DNA of 64,000 nt, taken from Biomphalaria glabrata. Taxonomy: Eukaryota > Mollusca > Gastropoda > Planorbidae. The notes beneath the pieces were generated by a model. The model ran no database searches. It saw only the letters and a program-made list of their open reading frames with translations, and had not been told where the DNA came from. A program made the position numbers and the translations under genes. Where the stretch lies: NCBI RefSeq assembly GCF_947242115.1, contig NC_074712.1:22592561-22656560 (forward strand), in the 5' to 3' direction. This document shows positions 57,878-64,000 of this stretch, piece after piece; the first letter of the stretch is position 1, and every line of letters starts with the position of its first letter.

Positions 57878-58151
57878 TAAATGATCAGTATCTAATCAGA
57901 ACCAAATGGATAGAACCTATGCATGTACAGAAAGTCTCTTGTTCCTATCAACTCTCGTCTCTCTCTGTCTAAATGTGAGTTTGTTCAGTGAACTACTACG
58001 TCAACAGCATGGGACAGGAATTAGTCAATAACTTGTGACTTCCGGTCAATACAATCTGAAACTTTGCTCCAATCTAGGAGAAAAACAAAACTCTGTAAAT
58101 GTTTTCTTGTTGTTTCTAAGTCTTTCACTCACTTTCTGTCTGTCTTCTTTC

Positions 58152-58912
58152 TGTTTCTGAGTTTATATGTTTCCCTTGTTTCTGAGTTTATATGTTTCCC
58201 CTGTTTCTGAGTTTATATGTTTCCCTTGTTTCTGAGTTTATATGTTTCCCCTGTTTCTGAGTTTATATGTTTCCCCTGTTTCTGAGTTTATATGTTTCCC
58301 CTGTTGCTGAGTTTATATGTTTCCCCTGTTGCTGAGTTTATATGTTTCCCCTGTTTCTGAGTTTATATGTTTCCCCTGTTTCTGAGTTTATATGTTTCCC
58401 CTGTTTCTGAGTTTATATGTTTCCCCTGTTTCTGAGTTTATATGTTTCCCCTGTTGCTGAGTTTATATGTTTCCCTTGTTGCTGAGTTTATATGTTTCCC
58501 CTGTTGCTGAGTTTATATGTTTCCCCTGTTGCTGAGTTTATATGTTTCCCCTGTTTCTGAGTTTATATGTTTCCCCTGTTTCTGAGTTTATATGTTTCCC
58601 CTGTTGCTGAGTTTATATGTTTCCCCTGTTGCTGAGTTTATATGTTTCCCCTGTTTCTGAGTTTATATGTTTCCCCTGTTTCTGAGTTTATATGTTTCCC
58701 CTGTTGCTGAGTTTATATGTTTCCCCTGTTGCTGAGTTTATATGTTTCCCCTGTTTCTGAGTTTATATGTTTCCCCTGTTTCTGAGTTTATATGTTTCCC
58801 CTGTTTCTGAGTTTATATGTTTCCCCTGTTGCTGAGTTTATATGTTTCCCCTGTTTCTGAGTTTATATGTTTCCCCTGTTGCTGAGTTTATATGTTTCCC
58901 CTGTTTCTGACT
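58152..58912. repeat. 26-bp minisatellite, about 29 copies
   Basis: The unit is TGTTTCTGAGTTTATATGTT then TCCCCT. The main variation is one site, GTTTCTG or GTTGCTG, occurring in runs of two, plus CCCTT/CCCCT at the left. The repeating order of T- and G-type units indicates copying in blocks of four. Confidence 0.96.
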
Positions 58913-60051
58913 CTTTCCATACGAACAATTGTTTCCATTGCAGTCTGCATCTATTCACTTTCTAAAAATAGCAGGTTTGTGTTTATTAGTAAACTATCTG
59001 AATAGGTCAATTACCTGTTTGTATCTTAGAAAACTTTTCAATTCTGTGTTCAATGTATGTATACAACCATGGCAAGAAATGTTTATCAGTAGTCAGTACA
59101 TTATTGTGTTGCCAACTCATAACAAGCTCCAAAATTATTTTTTTAAACAAATTAATATTTGTTCAACTGCATGTTATTTTGTGTGTACGTACGTTTCTGT
59201 TTGTATGTGTATTTCAGAAACAATAAATTCAATGATCAGTGGGCTCTAGAACGTTATGCCATTTCTTTCTAGTTGACTTTTTAAAAACATTTACTTTCTT
59301 TCTGAATTACGGTCTTCTATTTCTCTAACTTTATGACTGTCTTACTTTCTGGCTTTCCTTCTGTCTAGCTTTATTCCTTTCTATCTTTCGAATTCTTTTT
59401 ATTTATTTCTTTCCATCTGCCGTTTTATTTGTTATTTTTTTATGTTTTTCTGACAGAATTTGTTTTTTAAAATCCTACCAGGCATTTGTTTGTAGGTCTA
59501 AAAGTATTTGTGTGAGTGTGTATATGTCTGTGTAAATGTGAGTATCTGTGTGACTATAATTGTGTTTATATCTGTGTATGTGAGAACCTGTGTGGTGAGA
59601 GAGATTGTTTTGTATTCGACTGTGGAGTGATCATTACAAATTTCACTGTTGAATAGAGAACATTGCGAAATGTTGCAGATATTGAAATCATTAATAGCCA
59701 ACAACAAAAACATACGTTGAATGTAATCACCTCTTTATTCAGCTTAGTGATAATCTTATAATAATCATCTAAAAATGAGCCTGTCATTAAAGTGGATGGA
59801 TGTCGCAAGTTTTCTCATGCACGTATTGATGTATAATCAAGGCTGACTACCTTATATTACTGGATTCGTCGTTTGGTTTAAATATAAAACAAGTAGTAAT
59901 AGTTATTGTCCCATTCAGTTTAGAAGTATTGACGCTACGCTAGAACTGAATCCTTTAGGTGGCGTTAAAAGCCTAGCTATCTGATGCTGAGCCAAAACTC
60001 AAGTGTAATTGTACAATTCAAACTCATTTCCTTCGTGTCTCACCCTGGTAG
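58913..60051. other. AT-rich spacer with pyrimidine-rich patches
   Basis: CTTT-rich low complexity lies at about 59280-59450 and GT-rich at 59505-59590. The last 25 bp form a good acceptor tract for the candidate exon at 60052. Confidence 0.45.
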
Positions 60052-60183
60052 ACTTTGAAACAACGCTGGACAACTGCTGGGAACCCCCGCCCCCCTCCAT
60101 CCAATGGACTCCCCCCTCGTACCCTTACTGCGAGGTTTCCCCCAAGGAAAAATCAATATCGTCAAGTCCTATTGTCTATATGG
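60052..60183 (+). CDS. candidate internal exon (132 bp, phase 1-1), unrecognised protein
   Basis: The acceptor is TTTCCTTCGTGTCTCACCCTGGTAG and the donor is TATATGG|GTGAGC. The frame between them is open, 44 codons long and symmetric (both introns phase 1). The peptide is FETTLDNCWEPPPPSIQWTP then PSYPYCEVSPKEKSISSSPI then VYM. Third positions are clearly GC-rich (about 60%) compared with the AT-rich surroundings. Two cysteines and a proline-rich centre suggest an extracellular or linker segment, which is only inference. Past the donor the frame also stays open to 60284, so read-through or chance is possible. Confidence 0.4.
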
Positions 60184-60674
60184 GTGAGCTAGGCAGTAGG
60201 TTGATGTTTCAATCATTGCTCACAGACTTGATGGTTGATACACTTCAGCGCAGAACTACTGCTCCAACAGGAATGATATACTAATATTTGTCAAAGTCAC
60301 GGGCTATATGATTGAGCAAAGTCAACACACAAAATCTTGACTCTATTGAGTGAAGTCATGAAGTCTCGCGAAGTCGTCGTTTCAGTGTTAGATTTGAGAT
60401 TGTATTCGTTCTCGTAGAGTTGAGATAAAATATTACTTTCTCCAGTGGATTGAAAGATTGATGAAGTGTACAGACCTGAGGGTGAAACAAAAATTCAAAG
60501 CTTTATAAATGATATTTTGTGGGTTGTTGTTGAACATTTTGTGGTCTGTTATTGAGCTGTTTGCAGGTTGTTAGTGAGGTTTTGCAGGTTTCTAAAGAGT
60601 TGAATTATTTATTAATAAATTTCAACTCGACATGATCATCTCATTTGGCTTTATTATCTTACCTTACTATTATT

Positions 60675-60850
60675 TTTATGTAGTCTGTCTGTCCGTCTGG
60701 CACTTTTAGATCTCAAAAACTAGAAGAACTATGAAAATCTAATTCCACCATATTTTGTGACTTGCAAAGTTTAAGTTAACGGAAACTTTTGCACTTCCAA
60801 AAGCGAACTGTTTTATTTTAAGAATTAATTATGCAAGCCGTTTTTAAAAC
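60675..60850 (+). mobile_element. dispersed repeat fragment, unclassified
   Basis: GTCTGTCTGTCCGTCTGGCAC, then AGATCTCAAAAACTAGAAGA, ATGAAAATCTAATTCCACCA and an AATTAATTATGCAAGCC end. The CTGTCTGTCCGTCTGG start followed by TCAAAAACTAGAAG is a pattern I recall from dispersed invertebrate repeats. The class is unknown and only one copy lies in the window. Confidence 0.35.
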
Positions 60851-60993
60851 AATAAATTAAATGTGAGAGCGATTATAGCAAGTAAGAAGAATAATACACT
60901 TTTGTAAAGTTTAAACATTTCTTTATAAAATTTTGTTAATTGTAAAAATAAATGTTATAAACAAATGTATTAGTATTATGGTACAATAACTAG

Positions 60994-60997
<4 letters not shown>

Positions 60998-61031
<34 letters not shown>
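60998..61031. repeat. (TA)n microsatellite
   Basis: About 17 TA repeats. Confidence 0.95.
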
Positions 61032-61034
<3 letters not shown>

Positions 61035-62351
61035 AAGGCTATGAATGCACATTGTATTTAAATATCAGCCTCATTTGTTAGTATCGTGTTTGTATACAGT
61101 GGTGTGTGCAGTGAGGTGCAGAACGTCGACAGAGAGGACTAGATAAGTCCTCAAATAGTCCAAAATAAATTTTTTTTCATGTGTCTGTGTTGTGTTTTTG
61201 TTGGTTTAGAGGCACCGAATGGGGAAAAACCTATATGAATTGTTCTTTTTGTTAGATTCGTCTGTCACGTTCATATCGAAAAAAATTGAAACTCTGTTTA
61301 GTACTAAGATTTTCCTTATGTGTTTGTGTGTGTTTATGCAGTGCGATACCTGAAAACAAAAAAACAATAACAATAACGCCAAATGGTTTAAAAAGTGGTT
61401 ATTCTAATTTAAATAATATTTTTTTTTATGCTAAAGCATCGATAAAACTTATAATCGAAAACAGGTTTTCTCGTATTTTTAAATGGAAAAACTTATATTA
61501 CAATTTTTTTTCTTACTTAAACTTTGCAAAAAAAAAATCTTTATCGATAATAAGTTAATTCGGATTTTTAATGAAAAACAAATTATTTCTAATTCACTCT
61601 TTCAAATAGACCTTTTAACTAATATTACATTAAACAGATATTACATTTAATAAGGTTGTTCCGAATTGTTTATGAAAAGCAATTTGTGCCAAATAATGGT
61701 TTGAAATAGTTGTTTTGGCTTTAAATATTTTAAATTCTCTTGCAAATATGTTGCGAAAAGTTGATGATCGATTATAGGTTGTTCAGGATTTTAAAAAATA
61801 AAATGTTTAAATTGAATTGTTTTAATAGTTCTTCAAACTTATTTTACGTTTAATTTTCTTGCTTAAACATCTAAATTATATTACATCTAATTAAGGTCCA
61901 GATGCTCTATTATCGATTACGTATTCTACGACATTTGAAACATTCTAATTCAGTAAATTTTAGTGTTAAATTTCAATATCAAACCAACGTTCAAGCTTTT
62001 AGTTCAATATAAGTCCGTATAGAACAACTTTACAAATGTTTCTGATACTTCAACAGATACAGTAAACAAAACATTGCCATTTCTGTTTGTATTTTAAATG
62101 TTCTTTCACTATACAAGCTTTTACTTATTATAAATTTTTTTTGCCCATTATAAACCATATATGCACAACAGAGTTAGGGAACTTCACCAATGTTTTGTTG
62201 ATCCACACTGTGTGACACTCACGACTTATAGAATAGAGAAGGTTTTAATCTCATATAAATGGCTTCAACATAGGGACGGTTCTGTAATACAAATAGTTTT
62301 AGAATAAACCTGACAACTCGTACTAACATCATTGACACTGGTTCTTTTTTT

Positions 62352-62772
62352 TTAACCATAACAGAACTCTTTAACCACAGTAACCTTACTCTTTAACCAC
62401 AGTAACCTTACTCTTTAACCACAGTAACTTACTCTTTAACCACAGTAACCTTACTCTTTAACCACAGTAACCTTACTCTTTAACCACAGTAACCTTACTC
62501 TTTAATCACAGTAACCTTACTCTTTAACCACAGCAACCTTACTCTTTAACCACAGTAACCTTACTCTTTAACCACAGCAACCTTACTCTTTAACCACAGT
62601 AACCTTACTCTTTAACCACAGCAACCTTACTCTTTAACCACAGTAACCTTACTCTTTAACCACAGTAACCTTACTCTTTAACCACAGTAACCTTACTCTT
62701 TAACCACAGCAACCTTACTCTTTAACCACAGTAACCTTACTCTTTAACCACAGTAACCTTACTCTTTAACTA
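62352..62772. repeat. 22-bp minisatellite, about 19 copies
   Basis: The unit is AGTAACCTTACTCTTTAACC then AC. The main variant is AGCAACC, alternating with AGTAACC in the central part. One copy lacks a C (AGTAACTTAC). Confidence 0.96.
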
Positions 62773-63002
62773 CAGCAAATATGCTCTGTAAAACAAAATG
62801 ATTTAGTAGATAGATAGCATACAAATTAAAATAGACTATTAAAACACATTTCTAGGTTATATAAGCATTTGTTCTTAGCACTAGTTTATTATATATTAGG
62901 TACATATCGCAAATAAGGTTATTCATTTTCTATTGTCTTCGTGTCCTTGTGTAACAAATGGCTGGTTCTCTACGTATTGTCTAGTGTATCTGATTTGGGC
63001 TG

Positions 63003-63172
63003 TCCTGTACATATAGTTTACATGTAACTGATTTGGCTGTTGTGTACATATAGTTTACATGTAACTGATTTGGCTGTTGTGTACATATAGTTTACATGTA
63101 ACTGATTTGGCTGTTGTGTACATATAGTTTACATGTAACTGATTTGGCTGTTGTGTACATATAGTCTACGTG
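63003..63172. repeat. 37-bp minisatellite, about 5 copies
   Basis: The unit is TGTGTACATATAGTTTACAT then GTAACTGATTTGGCTGT. The edge copies on both sides are diverged (GTCTACGTGTAACA). Confidence 0.92.
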
Positions 63173-63597
63173 TAACAACAGACTGTTCTGTTCTCTACAT
63201 ATTGTCTACGTGTAACATCTACTGAATATGTCAGCTAGACATCGTATGTATAAATAGAAGAAAGAAAGTTTACCCCTCAATGTTGTGTCTGTATTAACTG
63301 TGTGCAGTCAAACCTGTTCATCAGATACTGGTAATCTTCAATCTGTTAACTAAAGGTAATTCTACCAGCGAAGCGTATTTAATTATCCCTGGGTAAATGT
63401 AGTGCCCTCGCGTGGTGTCAAGCATCAGACAGGATGCAGCCAATGTGGTACATCCACAGTTTACTAGCAGACAACGCTCTAAAGGCTTTAACGTTTGTAA
63501 ATATTTCGGTCGATGTATTCACACCTTGTAATTAGATGAGCATGTGGAGATAACGTCATTCAAGATAGACGCATCTCTTGATATAGCAATCATCGTA
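63173..63597. other. unique spacer
   Basis: No gene is recognised. It is followed directly by the last array. Confidence 0.5.
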
Positions 63598-64000
63598 CTA
63601 GGAAAGTCGATCACAGACACTGGCTAGACAAACTACTAGGAAAGTCGATCCCAGACACTGGCTAGACAAACTACTAGGAAAGTCGATCCCAGACACTGGC
63701 TAGACAAACTACTAGGAAAGTCGATCACAGACACTGGCTAGACAAACTACTAGGAAAGTCGATCCCAGACACTGGCTAGACAAACTACTAGGAAAGTCGA
63801 TCACAGACACTGGCTAGACAAACTACTAGGAAAGTCGATCCCAGACACTGGCTAGACAAACTACTAGGAAAGTCGATCACAGACACTGGCTAGACAAACT
63901 ACTAGGAAAGTCGATCCCAGACACTGGCTAGACAAACTACTAGGAAAGTCGATCACAGACACTGGCTAGACAAACTACTAGGAAAGTCGATCACAGACAC
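63598..64000. repeat. 38-bp minisatellite, at least 10 copies, running off the window
   Basis: The unit is ACTAGGAAAGTCGATCACAG then ACACTGGCTAGACAAACT. Copies alternate ATCACAG and ATCCCAG, giving a 76-bp dimer over much of the array. Its right end is not seen. Confidence 0.96.

Larger units (their letters stand above)
60184..62351. other. AT-rich spacer with a dispersed repeat and TA microsatellite
   Basis: Apart from 60675-60850 and 60998-61031 (listed separately), no gene is recognised. 60530-60600 has diverged TTTTGTGGGTTGTTG-type repetition. The plus-strand frame at 61286-61558 is AT-driven. Confidence 0.5.

Noticed and set aside
58929-59249. 106-codon plus-strand frame after the 26-bp array
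   Set aside because: AT-driven composition, no ATG context or splice support.

Overview
This is eukaryotic, non-bacterial DNA, AT-rich (by eye about 36-38% GC), with no operons, no intact host gene and no rRNA. It contains tRNA-derived SINEs, 5'-truncated LINE tails, hAT DNA-transposon remnants and a short interstitial TTAGGG/CCCTAA tract. The SINE heads, LINE tails and other dispersed repeats resemble families I associate with gastropod molluscs (planorbid or other heterobranch snails). That assignment is from memory, not a search; I hold 'mollusc' at about 0.7 and 'snail' somewhat lower.

The dominant feature is tandem repetition. More than 30 separate minisatellite and microsatellite arrays with different units (12, 13, 14, 15, 21, 22, 25, 26, 27, 30, 32, 35, 36, 37, 38, 39, 40, 41, 45, 46, 48, 50, 51 and 54 bp, and others) fill about half of the window. 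The largest are a 36-bp array of about 7.8 kb (13767-21550, about 216 copies), a 27-bp array of about 3.5 kb (22116-25612, about 130 copies), a 54-bp array (29238-31245), a 30-bp array (40500-42305), a 39-bp array (2963-4447), a 25-bp array (36958-38412), a 48-bp array (45093-46432) and a very uniform 39-bp array (50946-52192). Many show higher-order structure, meaning blocks of units copied together. Nearly all long open frames here come from units whose length is a multiple of three; they are open in several frames on both strands and are best not read as genes.

Between arrays lie decayed mobile elements. A hAT transposase C-terminus (32430-32868) is split by a 5'-truncated LINE tail with matching 10-bp target duplications. 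A SINE (39108-39660) has had an internal 74-bp segment amplified five times. A LINE reverse-transcriptase fragment (49212-49800) carries a four-copy 51-bp expansion. A SINE head (50901-50940) abuts the most uniform array. Other LINE tails lie at 2620-2862, 35165-35505 and 53405-53755. I recognised no LTR or virus-like element.

Host coding evidence is thin. Two stretches look like internal exons: 9539-9748 on the minus strand (210 bp, phase 2-2, GTGAGT donor) and 60052-60183 on the plus strand (132 bp, phase 1-1, pyrimidine-rich acceptor). Weaker candidates are at 4447-4644 (+), 27775-27951 (-), 38822-39016 (-), 47527-47739 (+) and 49029-49136 (-). None could be assigned to a family. The simplest reading is an intronic or intergenic 'minisatellite island' in which arrays repeatedly arise from whatever local sequence is present, including SINE and LINE fragments.
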